Source: Aristaeella hokkaidonensis (lineage in GTDB: Bacteria; Bacillota; Clostridia; Christensenellales; Aristaeellaceae). Taken from it: a stretch of DNA of 64,000 nt. Below the pieces are notes generated by a model. The model had not been told where the DNA came from. It was given only the letters and a program-made list of their open reading frames with translations, and searched no databases. A program made the translations under genes and the position numbers. Where the stretch lies: assembly GCF_018128945.1 (NCBI RefSeq), contig NZ_CP068393.1, positions 1,488,001 to 1,552,000 of the forward strand. The letters are read 5' to 3'. Shown one piece after another: positions 25,315-33,372 of this stretch (its first letter is position 1; each line of letters begins with the position of its first letter).

Positions 25315-25998
25315 ATGAGACTGAATCAACTCACAGAACGGGTCTGGGTATATCCCTTTGAAGAAGAGAGGGACCGCCCGAATCTCAGCTATATCCGCGG
25401 AGACCGCTGGAGCCTGGCAGTGGACGCGGGCCACTCTGAAGAACACATCCGGGAATTCTACCGGGAGCTGGAAGAAGCAGGCCTCCCCCTGCCGCAGCTC
25501 ACCGTGCTGACGCATTGGCACTGGGATCACACCTTCGCCATGCACGCGGTTCACGGGCTCACTCTGGCCAACGAACGGACAACACAGTACCTGCGGGATA
25601 TCCGCGACCGCCTGGCCAAGGAAGGCCCGGCTTTCTTTCTCGCCATGCATGAATCAATCCAGCGTGAATACGCGGATAACAAGCCGGTCATCGTTACCCT
25701 TCCGGATATGGTCTTCAGCGGTGAGATGACGCTGGATCCCGGCAGCTGTCCTGTCCGGATTTTCCAGGCGGAAGCGCCTCATACGGATGACTCCACCCTG
25801 ATTGAAGTTCCCGGGGACAAGCTCCTGATCATGGGTGACTGCACCGGCGGTGCATTCCCCGGCTGGGAGGTGGATCAGGATCTGGCCAACAAGCTGGCGG
25901 AAACCATACGTCAGGTGAATCCTGAAACCTGTCTTCCCGGTCACTGGACTCCCCTGTCCCGGGATTTCATCATCCAGGATCTGCTTTACGGGGAATGA
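25315..25998 (+). CDS. Metallo-beta-lactamase fold hydrolase
   Basis: 227 residues with a complete metal site: THWHWDHTF (His67, His69, Asp71, His72), EAPHTDDSTLIE, LIMGDCTGG and LPGHWTP. A different subgroup from the first MBL gene, with Trp in the motif. Substrate not predictable. AAAAGGAG lies upstream; the end overlaps nothing, and the next gene starts 41 bases later. Confidence 0.86.
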   Translation: MRLNQLTERVWVYPFEEERDRPNLSYIRGDRWSLAVDAGHSEEHIREFYRELEEAGLPLPQLTVLTHWHWDHTFAMHAVHGLTLANERTTQYLRDIRDRLAKEGPAFFLAMHESIQREYADNKPVIVTLPDMVFSGEMTLDPGSCPVRIFQAEAPHTDDSTLIEVPGDKLLIMGDCTGGAFPGWEVDQDLANKLAETIRQVNPETCLPGHWTPLSRDFIIQDLLYGE

Positions 25999-26039
25999 TT
26001 TCTCCGGAATCCGGGAATACATGGTATGGAGACAGCAAT

Positions 26040-26915
26040 ATGAACATTCTGGTAATCGGCGGCACACGGTTCTTTGGCATCCCCATGGTTGAGGCACTGC
26101 TGGATACTGGGCATGATGTGACGATCGTTACACGGGGCTTGTCCCCTGACAGCTTCGGCAGCAAGGTCAAACGGATCATTTTAGACAGAACCGATGAGAA
26201 AAACGTCCGTAAAACGTTGTCCGGCAGGCGCTTCGATGTCATCATAGACAAGCTGGCCTACTGTTCCAATGATATACGATCCCTCATGGAAGCAGCGGAC
26301 TTCGGCCGGTACATCCACATGTCCACCACTGCAGTTTATGAACCGAAACATCTCAACACTGTAGAATCCGATTTTGACGGAACCGCAAAGGAACTGATCT
26401 GGTGCGGCAGGCCGGATTTCCCCTATGATGAAATCAAGCGTCAGGCGGAATGCGCCTTGTGGCAGAAATATCCGGACCGGAACTGGATTGCCGTACGGTA
26501 TCCCTTCGTCATCGGAAAGGATGATTATACAAAGCGCCTGCTGTTCTATGTAGAGCACGTCATGAAATCCATCCCCATGTTTATCGACAATGTGGACTGT
26601 CAGATGGGCTTTATCCGTTCCGATGAAGCTGGAAAGTTCCTGGCGTTTCTTGCAGAAAAGGACTTCAGGGGCGCCGTCAACGGCTCTTCAGAAGGCACAA
26701 TCTCCATCCGGGAAATGCTGGACTATGTTGAACAGAAGACCGGGAAAAAGGCAGTTCTGAACGCCGGCGGTGACGCGGCACCCTATAACGGGGAACCGGA
26801 ATACAGCATTAACACGGATCTGGCTGCGTCCCTGGGATTCCGTTTTTCCCGGCTGCATGACTGGATTTTTGAACTGCTGGACTACTATATCGAATTGCTG
26901 CGGCAGGATACCTGA
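26040..26915 (+). CDS. NAD-dependent epimerase/reductase-like protein (atypical extended SDR)
   Basis: 291 residues. The Rossmann start is MNILVIGGTRFFG, the 'GGTxFxG' form of atypical SDRs. YDEIKRQAECALW supplies a Tyr-x-x-x-Lys-like active-site region, and a YPFVIGKDDYTKRLLFYVEHV segment follows. Likely binds NAD(P) and acts on a sugar nucleotide or related metabolite. Start at 26040, where the Rossmann strand begins and GGAG precedes. Confidence 0.82.
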   Translation: MNILVIGGTRFFGIPMVEALLDTGHDVTIVTRGLSPDSFGSKVKRIILDRTDEKNVRKTLSGRRFDVIIDKLAYCSNDIRSLMEAADFGRYIHMSTTAVYEPKHLNTVESDFDGTAKELIWCGRPDFPYDEIKRQAECALWQKYPDRNWIAVRYPFVIGKDDYTKRLLFYVEHVMKSIPMFIDNVDCQMGFIRSDEAGKFLAFLAEKDFRGAVNGSSEGTISIREMLDYVEQKTGKKAVLNAGGDAAPYNGEPEYSINTDLAASLGFRFSRLHDWIFELLDYYIELLRQDT

Positions 26916-26941
26916 TCACAGAATCGGAAGGGAGCAAATTC

Positions 26942-27721
26942 ATGTCATGGTATGATCCCGGGGAACCCATCCTCAGCCCCGTAAAACAGATTGAAAGCAA
27001 ATACCCCGGCATGAAGGTTCCTGTACTCCCTGCCAGGGCGGTTGTTTTTTGCTTGGGAAAAGGGATGCCGGTACTGAAGGAGCATTATCCCTGTCGGCAG
27101 CTCATGGAGAAGCTTCCCGGATTCATCACCCATTCCGAGGTGCTTGGAATAGAAGGAAATACTGATGTCTGTTTCCTCCATGGAGGCTATGCGGCGCCGC
27201 AGATTGCCTGCACCGTTGAAACGCTTCACATTCTTGGCGTGAAGGAAGTATTCCTGATTGGCCTGTGCGGCGGTTTCGCCGGTCATCTGTCCGTAGGAGA
27301 TATCATTCTTCCCGATAAAGTATGGAGCGAGGAAGGAACCTCCCGGCATTATCTGGAGGATCCTGGCTTTGCACAAGTCACCCCTCCCTTTTCTTTCGAA
27401 ACGCTCGCTGCCTTCTTTCAGAGAAAAGGCTTTCGGGTGTTTCGGGAGCCAACCGTAACCACCGACGCGGTTTACCGGCAGACCTACGGCAAGGAACAGT
27501 TCTGGCGCGACATCGGCTGTGCAGCTGTGGACATGGAAGCCTCCGCGCTGATTAACCTGTGCAATCTGTATGGAATCCGGAACGCTGTTGCCCTGATGGT
27601 TTCCGACAAGCATCCGCTCAGTGAAAACGACCCTTCCTGGCAATGGGGAAATGCGAAATACGGAGATATGCTCATCCGTTATATCCTGGACTGCATTGCT
27701 TTCTGCACAGGAAAAGAATAA
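26942..27721 (+). CDS. Nucleoside phosphorylase (PNP/UDP family)
   Basis: 259 residues with family hallmarks: EVFLIGLCGGFAGHLSVGDIILPDKVWSEEG-like phosphorylase segment (about 100-130) and the nucleoside-binding CAAVDMEASALINLC near 197-211, with Glu after Met. Such enzymes cleave nucleosides with phosphate to free base and sugar phosphate. The N-terminus lacks the usual phosphate Arg-Gly start seen in UdP. Ribosome site GGAAGGGAG. Fits the salvage theme of this run. Confidence 0.84.
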   Translation: MSWYDPGEPILSPVKQIESKYPGMKVPVLPARAVVFCLGKGMPVLKEHYPCRQLMEKLPGFITHSEVLGIEGNTDVCFLHGGYAAPQIACTVETLHILGVKEVFLIGLCGGFAGHLSVGDIILPDKVWSEEGTSRHYLEDPGFAQVTPPFSFETLAAFFQRKGFRVFREPTVTTDAVYRQTYGKEQFWRDIGCAAVDMEASALINLCNLYGIRNAVALMVSDKHPLSENDPSWQWGNAKYGDMLIRYILDCIAFCTGKE

Positions 27722-27739
27722 AGCAAGGAATCCGATAAA

Positions 27740-28195
27740 ATGAATTCAATTGAAATGAAGCCGATCGGCCGGGTGGAAAACACCGTTTCGGAGAAAAAGG
27801 ATACTGCCTGGGGCGAAAACGTCTCATCCATAACGCTTGAGGAACAATATGCCGGCGGCCTGTCCGGACTGGAACAATTCTCCCATGCAATTATCCTGTA
27901 TTATCTGGATCAGGCGCAGTATATGAAGGAAAAGCATCTGCAGAGACGTCCGCAGAACCGGGAAGATATGCCCATGGTTGGCATCTTCTCCCAAAGGGCA
28001 AAAGACAGGCCCAACCGCATCGGGATGACGTCTGTCGAAATCGTCTCTGTCTCGGACCGTACGCTTACCGTGAAGGGCCTTGACGCTGTCAATGGTACCC
28101 CGGTTCTGGATATCAAGCCTTATTATCCTGTTTATGACAGAAAAGAGGCTGTCGTTCCTGGATGGGTGAACCGCCTGATGGAGCATTACTTTTAA
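27740..28195 (+). CDS. TrmO-like tRNA N6-methyltransferase (UPF0066/TsaA family)
   Basis: 151 residues. The family pattern is clear: MKPIGRVEN at the start, GLEQFSHAIILYYLD, VGIFSQRAKDRPNRIGMTSVEIVSV, and GLDAVNGTPVLDIKPYYP. TrmO uses SAM to methylate N6 of t6A37 in tRNA-Thr; members of this family can have other roles. Length is typical for the single-domain bacterial form. Nineteen bases separate it from the phosphorylase gene. Confidence 0.86.
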   Translation: MNSIEMKPIGRVENTVSEKKDTAWGENVSSITLEEQYAGGLSGLEQFSHAIILYYLDQAQYMKEKHLQRRPQNREDMPMVGIFSQRAKDRPNRIGMTSVEIVSVSDRTLTVKGLDAVNGTPVLDIKPYYPVYDRKEAVVPGWVNRLMEHYF

Positions 28196-28207
28196 GCGAG
28201 GGAAAAT

Positions 28208-28696
28208 ATGTTAATCAGAAAAGCTTCCGGTGAAGAAATGCTGAAGCTATGGGATTATCCGGATGTGAATGCAGCCTCGCCCACAGCCCGGTTCTTTTAT
28301 CAGAATATCAGCTCCGGAAATGCGGATTTCTGGACGCTGGAGCATGAGGGAGAGCTGATCGGGGAGCTGTATGCTTTCCGGAATATAGAAGCGGATCATG
28401 ATTTCGCAGATGGGAGCTCCACTGCTTACCTGTGTGCATTCAGGATCCGGAAGGAATACCGTGGTCAGGGGCTCGGCAGCAAACTGATGGAAACTGTCCT
28501 GGCCGATCTGAAGTCTGCCGGTTTTCAGCGTGCCACCATCGGTGTCGGTCCGGAAGAGGAACAGAACGTCAGGCTTTATCATCGGCTTGGCTTCATTTCA
28601 AAGATCAAGAACTGCTATGCAGATCCCTGCGCTATGGACGAAAACATGAATCCGGCTCCTGATGAAGGTTTCTGGCTTCTGTCAAAAGAACTGTAA
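28208..28696 (+). CDS. GNAT-family N-acetyltransferase
   Basis: 162 residues; the acetyl-CoA site is FRIRKEYRGQGLGSKLMETVL, and ERNVRLYHRLGF-like motif B (ENQVRLYHRLGFIS) follows. The front half, LWDYPDVNAASPTARFFYQNI, is typical of GNATs of unknown substrate in Clostridia. Starts 13 bases after TrmO, ribosome site GCGAGGG. A 100-base gap to the next gene suggests the end of one transcript. Confidence 0.87.
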   Translation: MLIRKASGEEMLKLWDYPDVNAASPTARFFYQNISSGNADFWTLEHEGELIGELYAFRNIEADHDFADGSSTAYLCAFRIRKEYRGQGLGSKLMETVLADLKSAGFQRATIGVGPEEEQNVRLYHRLGFISKIKNCYADPCAMDENMNPAPDEGFWLLSKEL

Positions 28697-28798
28697 TGAT
28701 CAGATTCACATTTTGTATAGCAGAAGCAGCAAAATTGCTACTGTTGATTGATGTGAAAGCAACGCTAAACCTGTTACTCTGTTCCCGAGGTGATGAAA

Positions 28799-29470
28799 AT
28801 GATCTTTTCTGAAAAACTTCAGCTGCTCAGGAAAAATAAAGGCCTGACGCAGGAAGAACTGGCGGAAAAAACAGGAGTCTCCAGGCAGGCAGTTGCCAAA
28901 TGGGAAGCCGGACAGGTCTATCCGGACATATTCAACCTGATCCAGATCAGCAATCTGCTCAACGTCAGCGTGGATTACCTGGTAAAGGATCAGGACTGTG
29001 CTGTCCGCCCTGCTGCGAAACAGGACTCCGACATGGAAGAGCTGATTGCATTCCGGCTGGAAGCCAACGTGAACACCTATGCCGCATTTCAGAACGAGGT
29101 GGATTCCACCCGTCCCCAATCCCACGATTTCAGGTATGAAAACGGCCGTTATCTGTATCACGACACATACGTCGGCGGAGAACAGTTTGCCGGGGAAGAA
29201 GCCGTTTGGCACGATGGAACCGCTGTGTATGCAATGAACTATATGGGCAGGGTGCTGGATGACAGCTTCAGCGGGAATTTCCTGAAGGAAGCTCTTCGTC
29301 ATGCCGACCGGAAAATGCCCTACCGGGGGCCGGAATACTATCAGGCCGGAGAATATACCTACCGCTGCAAGGTAACGGGTGATTTTACCTGGTTCCAGGG
29401 ATATGAGGAAATCTACCGGGGCGAAATAAAGGTATATGAATGCACCTTCCATGGCGGTACACTCAGGTAA
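28799..29470 (+). CDS. XRE-family regulator with C-terminal DUF5680 domain
   Basis: 223 residues. An HTH domain at residues 3-60 (LQLLRKNKGLTQEELAEKTGVSRQAVAKWEAGQ) is followed by a domain of about 130 residues rich in Tyr (NGRYLYHDTYVGGEQFAGEEAVWHDGTAVYAMNYMGRV), which is the DUF5680 type. These are thought to be ligand-sensing repressors; the ligand is unknown. The ATG at 28799 is seven bases after GAGGTGA. It may regulate the GNAT gene 28 bases downstream. Confidence 0.82.
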   Translation: MIFSEKLQLLRKNKGLTQEELAEKTGVSRQAVAKWEAGQVYPDIFNLIQISNLLNVSVDYLVKDQDCAVRPAAKQDSDMEELIAFRLEANVNTYAAFQNEVDSTRPQSHDFRYENGRYLYHDTYVGGEQFAGEEAVWHDGTAVYAMNYMGRVLDDSFSGNFLKEALRHADRKMPYRGPEYYQAGEYTYRCKVTGDFTWFQGYEEIYRGEIKVYECTFHGGTLR

Positions 29471-29497
29471 CGAATATACATTTTTTCGGAGGAACAG

Positions 29498-29935
29498 ATG
29501 GTGCAGATCAAACCTGTCACACAGGACAATCTGGATGAAGTGCTCAGTCTGAAAATCAACGATGACCAGACCGGCTATGTTTCCACCACCGCGGAATCCC
29601 TGGCTCAGGCCTATGTTTATCAGGAGACTGCCTTCCCTTTCGCGGTTTACAGTGATCAGGAAATCGTCGGCTTCATCATGATGGGTTATTATGAAACCAA
29701 GCAGTACTACACCCTATGGAAACTGCTGATCGACCGGGAACATCAGCATAAAGGCTATGGGCGAAAAGCGCTGGAACTCGGTATCGCATTCCTGAAGGAA
29801 CGTTTCCATGCGCAGGAAATCTACACCGGCGTCATTCCCGGCAACGTCAACGCAAAAAAACTGTATGAATCTGTTGGTTTCCGGAAAACAGGCGTTTTTG
29901 AAAACAACATGGAAGAGCTTCGGCTCATCTGCTGA
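29498..29935 (+). CDS. GNAT-family N-acetyltransferase, spermidine-acetyltransferase-like
   Basis: 145 residues. DREHQHKGYGRKALELGIAFL is the acetyl-CoA site, with the preceding YTLWKLLID strand; VNAKKLYESVGFRKTG is motif B. The front (VLSLKINDDQTGYVSTTAESLAQAYV) resembles BltD/PaiA-like polyamine acetyltransferases. The family assignment is a suggestion only. Last gene before a bidirectional terminator. Confidence 0.85.
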   Translation: MVQIKPVTQDNLDEVLSLKINDDQTGYVSTTAESLAQAYVYQETAFPFAVYSDQEIVGFIMMGYYETKQYYTLWKLLIDREHQHKGYGRKALELGIAFLKERFHAQEIYTGVIPGNVNAKKLYESVGFRKTGVFENNMEELRLIC

Positions 29936-29951
29936 CCGCAGGCGGATACAG

Positions 29952-29985
29952 AAAGACCCGGTTCATTATCATGATCCGGGTCTTC
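29952..29985. terminator. Bidirectional terminator
   Basis: A nine-base stem (AAGACCCGG / CCGGGTCTT) with inner pairing GATCATGAT, between two convergent GNAT genes; T-rich on the plus side. Confidence 0.85.
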
Positions 29986-30002
29986 TTTCATATTCTTTCA
30001 GA

Positions 30003-30449
30003 TTACCGCTGTTTGGCATAATAGATAAAGTCTCCGTCGCGCCTCACTTCCGTATAGCCCAGCTTTGTATAAAAAGCATTGGTTCGGATGTTCCATACAG
30101 GCGTATCCAGCGTGAATACCTTCACGTTAGTGAACATATCCTCAATGGCTTCCATCATCCGGATCCCATATCCCTTACGGAAGTGTTCCGGATTGATAAA
30201 TATCCTGCCGACATTCAGCTCCTCCCCATCCTGAAACAGAAGAGCTCCGCCAATAATCAGGCCGTTTTCCGTAAGCTTATACAGATGGCCTGTCCTCGCC
30301 ATCTTCATATGAAACGGAACAGACATATATCCAGGAGGCCCTCCTGTCGAAGTGCCACCGACTTCAACGTCCGTGTCAAATGCCTGTTTGGACAGGCTGT
30401 TCAGCACCGGCACGTCTGACGTGCCTGCTTTCCTGAATTCGAGACTCAT
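30003..30449 (-). CDS. GNAT-family N-acetyltransferase
   Basis: 148 residues on the opposite strand to the neighbours. Acetyl-CoA site NPEHFRKGYGIRMMEAIEDM, then NIRTNAFYTKLGYTEVRRDG. The opening MSLEFRKAGTSDVPVLNSLSKQAF is typical. The ATG at 30449 has AAAGGTG eight bases upstream, better than an upstream GTG. Substrate unknown. Diverges from the MarR gene, with which it shares a 190-base control region. Confidence 0.85.
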   Translation of the reverse strand: MSLEFRKAGTSDVPVLNSLSKQAFDTDVEVGGTSTGGPPGYMSVPFHMKMARTGHLYKLTENGLIIGGALLFQDGEELNVGRIFINPEHFRKGYGIRMMEAIEDMFTNVKVFTLDTPVWNIRTNAFYTKLGYTEVRRDGDFIYYAKQR

Positions 30450-30591
30450 ACCATTCACCTTTTCCCTTTCTTATGCTTCCGGCCGGAGGATCACAGCGTT
30501 CAATTCTCTCCGCTGGAATCACTGTAAACCGCGACACCGTGTTCGGGTCAATGGCTTTTTCAAAAGTTTATCTCTCTTTTTCAGAAAGGAC

Positions 30592-30620
30592 TTGACGATA
30601 TTATTTCTATATAGTAATAT
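30592..30620 (+). promoter_or_regulatory. Promoter and MarR-type operator of marR-flavoreductase genes
   Basis: TTGACG (30592-30597) and TAATAT (30615-30620), 17 bases apart. ATATTA (30598-30603) and TAATAT (30615-30620) form an inverted repeat around the perfect palindrome CTATATAG, filling the spacer and -10 box. A bound MarR dimer would block the promoter. Confidence 0.7.
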
Positions 30621-30642
30621 TCTACATGGAAGGAGGATAACC

Positions 30643-31104
30643 ATGAGAATATCACGCAGCGGTGATTATATCGCCCAGATCCGCCTGATCGGCGGCCGTG
30701 TATTTGAAAAGCTGCTGGATGCTTCCGGTGCGGATACCTTTAACGGCCCGCAGGGAAAAATCCTGGACGCGCTCTGGCAGCAGGACGGTCTTTCCGCGCA
30801 TGAGATCGGCCAGCGGACTGGATTGGCCAACAGTACGCTGACAAGCATGCTGGACCGGATGGAAAATGCCGGTCTGGTAAAGCGCATCCGTTCCACGGAA
30901 GACCGGCGTGTGGTTCGGATCTTCCTCGGTCCGAAAGCACAGCAGTGCAAGGAACAGTATGCTGCTGTGTCGGAAGAGATGACCGGCATCTACTTCCGGG
31001 GGTTTGAGGACGAAGAGATCACCTCCTTTGAAAGCATGTTGCTCCGGGTGCTGGACAACGTACGCGAAGCAGACAGAAATGACAAATCTCCCTTGAGCGA
31101 ATGA
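30643..31104 (+). CDS. MarR-family transcriptional regulator
   Basis: 153 residues with a winged helix: KILDALWQQDGLSAHEIGQRTGLANSTLTSMLDRMENAGLVKRIRSTEDRRVVRIFL, and helical ends for dimerisation. The wing RSTEDRRVV is the standard MarR form. Likely autoregulated through the palindrome in its promoter and controls the flavin reductase-like gene 18 bases downstream. AAGGAGGATAACC precedes the ATG. Confidence 0.9.
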   Translation: MRISRSGDYIAQIRLIGGRVFEKLLDASGADTFNGPQGKILDALWQQDGLSAHEIGQRTGLANSTLTSMLDRMENAGLVKRIRSTEDRRVVRIFLGPKAQQCKEQYAAVSEEMTGIYFRGFEDEEITSFESMLLRVLDNVREADRNDKSPLSE

Positions 31105-31122
31105 CTCAGAAAGGAAACAACC

Positions 31123-31704
31123 ATGAGTAAAATCAGTTTATCTCCTACGAACGATTACTGTCCCCAGACGCTTTTCCTCTACGGAACCTATGATGAAAAC
31201 GGCAAAGCCGATTTCGGCCTTTTCTGCTGGTTCAGCTACACCTGGGACACGCAACTGGGTGTGATGGCCTGCATCGGCGGCAGCAAGCTGACAAAGGATA
31301 ACATTCACCGGCAGAAGGTGTTTTCAGCCAATCTGGTTACGGAAGAAATGCTCCCCCTGGCGGATTATCTGGGATGCACAGACGGACATAACCCGGAAAA
31401 AATGAACCTGGATATAGAAATTGAAAAAGGCAGCGTACTGCCAGTACCGGTTCTGGCAGTTTCCCCCGTTGTCTTTGAACTGGAAGTCAAGGACTTTATT
31501 CAGCAGGATGACGGCGAGATCATGCTGTGCAGCATCCGCAACGTACTGCAGGATGAAACGCTGGCGAACGGTAAGGGTACTTCCCTGGATAAGCTGAATG
31601 CGATTGCGCCTGTCAAAACCACCTGCAGCCGCTACTTCAGCTGGAAAGGAACAGACCTCGGTGCATGGGGTGAACCTATGGCCCGGTTCTCCGGCAAAAA
31701 GTAA
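31123..31704 (+). CDS. Flavin reductase-like domain protein
   Basis: 193 residues of the flavin reductase like / FMN-binding split-barrel family: LFLYGTYDENGKADFGLFCWFSYTWDTQLGVMACIGGSKLTKDNI gives the FMN-contact region, and FSANLVTEE with VLAVSPVVFELEVK follows. Binds FMN and probably reduces or uses flavin; partners unknown. Control by the preceding MarR protein suggests it deals with a toxic aromatic or redox compound. A terminator follows. Confidence 0.84.
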   Translation: MSKISLSPTNDYCPQTLFLYGTYDENGKADFGLFCWFSYTWDTQLGVMACIGGSKLTKDNIHRQKVFSANLVTEEMLPLADYLGCTDGHNPEKMNLDIEIEKGSVLPVPVLAVSPVVFELEVKDFIQQDDGEIMLCSIRNVLQDETLANGKGTSLDKLNAIAPVKTTCSRYFSWKGTDLGAWGEPMARFSGKK

Positions 31705-31721
31705 ATATATACCGATAAAAC

Positions 31722-31758
31722 AAACCCGGTTGGGAATCTTTCTCCCCAACCGGGTTTT
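31722..31758. terminator. Bidirectional terminator
   Basis: AAACCCGGTTGGGGA-like 14-base arms around a short loop, followed by TTTTTG, between the convergent flavin reductase-like and GNAT genes. Confidence 0.88.
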
Positions 31759-31776
31759 TGCATGGTTTTTGCTGCT

Positions 31777-32295
31777 CTACAGCTTTTTCTGCAGCCAGAG
31801 CAGGTCATACCATCTGTCATATTTCTTGCCGACGGTCATCATCCGGGCCACCTGGGCATATCCCATCTTTTGATGGAAATACACACTGTCATGCGTCAGG
31901 TATTCATCCTCTTCTTCCACATATGCAATTCCGGCCAGCAGATTGACAATTCCCCTCTCCCGCAGTTTTTCTTCCAGTGCAGCATAGAGTAAAGTGCCGG
32001 CGCCCTTCCGGTGATGATCCTTGTCAATATAAATGGAGGTGGTTACCGTCCAGTTATAGGCTTCCCTGGGGCTGTACCGGCCGGCATACGCATAGCCGAT
32101 CACTTTATCCTGATCCAGGCAGACCACATAAGGATACTTTGCGCTGATCTTCTGTATTCTGTTTGCGAATTCTTCCACAGTCGGCACTTCGTATTCAAAG
32201 GAAACTGCCGTATTCTGAACGTAATGGGCATAAATCTCAACAAGTCTTTCCGCGTCTTCTGTCCGGACGTCCCGGATTGTCAGTTTGTTATCCAT
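31777..32295 (-). CDS. GNAT-family acetyltransferase, phosphinothricin-acetyltransferase-like
   Basis: 172 residues. The PAT/Bar pattern is visible: VEIYAHYVQNTAVSFEYEVPTVEEF, YAYAGRYSPREAYNWTVTTSIYIDKDHHRKGAGTLLYAALEEKL. The acetyl-CoA site is HHRKGAGTLL. Family members acetylate phosphinothricin, methionine sulfoximine or related amino acids; substrate not proven here. The ATG at 32295 overlaps the previous gene by eight bases. Third gene of a MarR-led operon. Confidence 0.86.
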   Translation of the reverse strand: MDNKLTIRDVRTEDAERLVEIYAHYVQNTAVSFEYEVPTVEEFANRIQKISAKYPYVVCLDQDKVIGYAYAGRYSPREAYNWTVTTSIYIDKDHHRKGAGTLLYAALEEKLRERGIVNLLAGIAYVEEEDEYLTHDSVYFHQKMGYAQVARMMTVGKKYDRWYDLLWLQKKL

Positions 32296-32740
32296 TTTCT
32301 CGTCTCTCCCTGATAATATCTTCCAGTACATTGACCGCGTTCTTCACCATCTGCGGGCATACTTCCCTGAACAGGTTCTTTTCCCGGGCCTGCTGTTTCT
32401 CTTCCGGTTTGGATATATCATACCCCAGGATTTCCTTACAAAGGCAGGATCCGCAGGCTTGGGCAAATCCGTCCATCATCCTGTCGTTCACTTCGTCCGC
32501 TGTCTGCTTGCTTTTTTGATTTTCCGGGTCATCGTATCCGTATAAGATACCCAGCACCATCAGCGCACCGGTACAGGCACCGCATACCTCACCTTTTCTC
32601 ATTCCGCTTCCGAAACAGGCGCCCAGCTTCAGCGCCTTTTCCTCTGTCAGGCCGCACTGATCCGCATAGGCAGCCAGAACGGCCTGTGAGCAGTGAAACC
32701 CCCTGTTGAAATACTCAACTGCTTTTTCCTGATGTATCAT
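32288..32740 (-). CDS. C_GCAxxG_C_C family redox protein
   Basis: 150 residues with eight or more conserved-looking cysteines: HCSQAVLAAYADQCG, LGACFGSGMRKGEVCGACTGALMVLG, CGSCLCKEI and CPQMVKNAV. The pattern matches the C_GCAxxG_C_C family, putative redox or metal-cluster proteins related to split-Soret cytochromes but without heme motifs. I place the start at 32740, where ATGA overlaps the marR stop; an in-frame ATG at 32746 is also possible. Function unknown. Confidence 0.8.
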   Translation of the reverse strand: MIHQEKAVEYFNRGFHCSQAVLAAYADQCGLTEEKALKLGACFGSGMRKGEVCGACTGALMVLGILYGYDDPENQKSKQTADEVNDRMMDGFAQACGSCLCKEILGYDISKPEEKQQAREKNLFREVCPQMVKNAVNVLEDIIRERRENG

Positions 32741-33177
32741 TCGCATTTGCACTCCGCTTTCCTGCAGGCTTCGTTATAGAGTCTCAGCGCCTCCAGAACC
32801 TGTTCCCGCTTTTCCGTTTCAATACCGGACAGAACCTTCCGGAACTTCATATCCATGTCGTTCTCAATCCTGTCAAACCGCTCCCTGCCGCTGTCTGTCA
32901 GGGACAGCACAACGCTCCGTCTGTCTTCACTCGACGGTTCCCGGTTCACATAACCTTTCTGAACCAGTTCCTCCACGCTTCGGCTGATGCCGCTTTTGTC
33001 CAGCCGCAGAGCCTCAGCCAGCTCCTTGACACAGATGCCGGGTTTTCGGCCGATTTCTACCAGCAGGAAGCACTGTGACGTATTCACACCGCACTGGCAG
33101 CAGTCTGATTGATTCATGTTTGCCAGATGACATTCCAGTTCCCTGGTATATTCCCGCAGCTGTTTCACCTGATTCAT
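32737..33177 (-). CDS. MarR-family regulator with N-terminal cysteines
   Basis: 146 residues. The winged helix reads GICVKELAEALRLDKSGISRSVEELVQKGYVNREPSSEDRRSVVLSL. The N-terminus has SDCCQCGVNTSQC, four cysteines in eleven residues, and the C-terminus ends ECKCE; these could sense redox state or metal, which fits the cysteine-rich protein encoded next. Start at 33177 after AAAGGAGG. Likely bound to the palindrome over its own promoter. Confidence 0.87.
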   Translation of the reverse strand: MNQVKQLREYTRELECHLANMNQSDCCQCGVNTSQCFLLVEIGRKPGICVKELAEALRLDKSGISRSVEELVQKGYVNREPSSEDRRSVVLSLTDSGRERFDRIENDMDMKFRKVLSGIETEKREQVLEALRLYNEACRKAECKCE

Positions 33178-33202
33178 TCTTCCCGCCTCCTTTATGCGAC
33201 AG

Positions 33203-33233
33203 AGAATAACCCTTTTAGTTGATTTTGTCAACT
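33203..33233 (-). promoter_or_regulatory. Promoter and operator of the cysteine-rich MarR operon
   Basis: Minus-strand TTGACA (33226-33231) and TATTCT (33203-33208), 17 bases apart. A perfect inverted repeat AGTTGA-CAAAA-TCAACT (33217-33233) covers the -35 box, and a further TTAGTTG copy lies upstream. Confidence 0.72.
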
Positions 33234-33372
33234 GTTTTGTTTTGCAACTAATCGCACAGACAGAAGAATACATCTGTCTGCTGTTCCCTCGCTTTTTCCC
33301 TGTATTCATGCTATGATGATTGCTGGTTTCGCCCGCGCGGAACCTTATGAAAAACATCAGGAGAAATCAACA

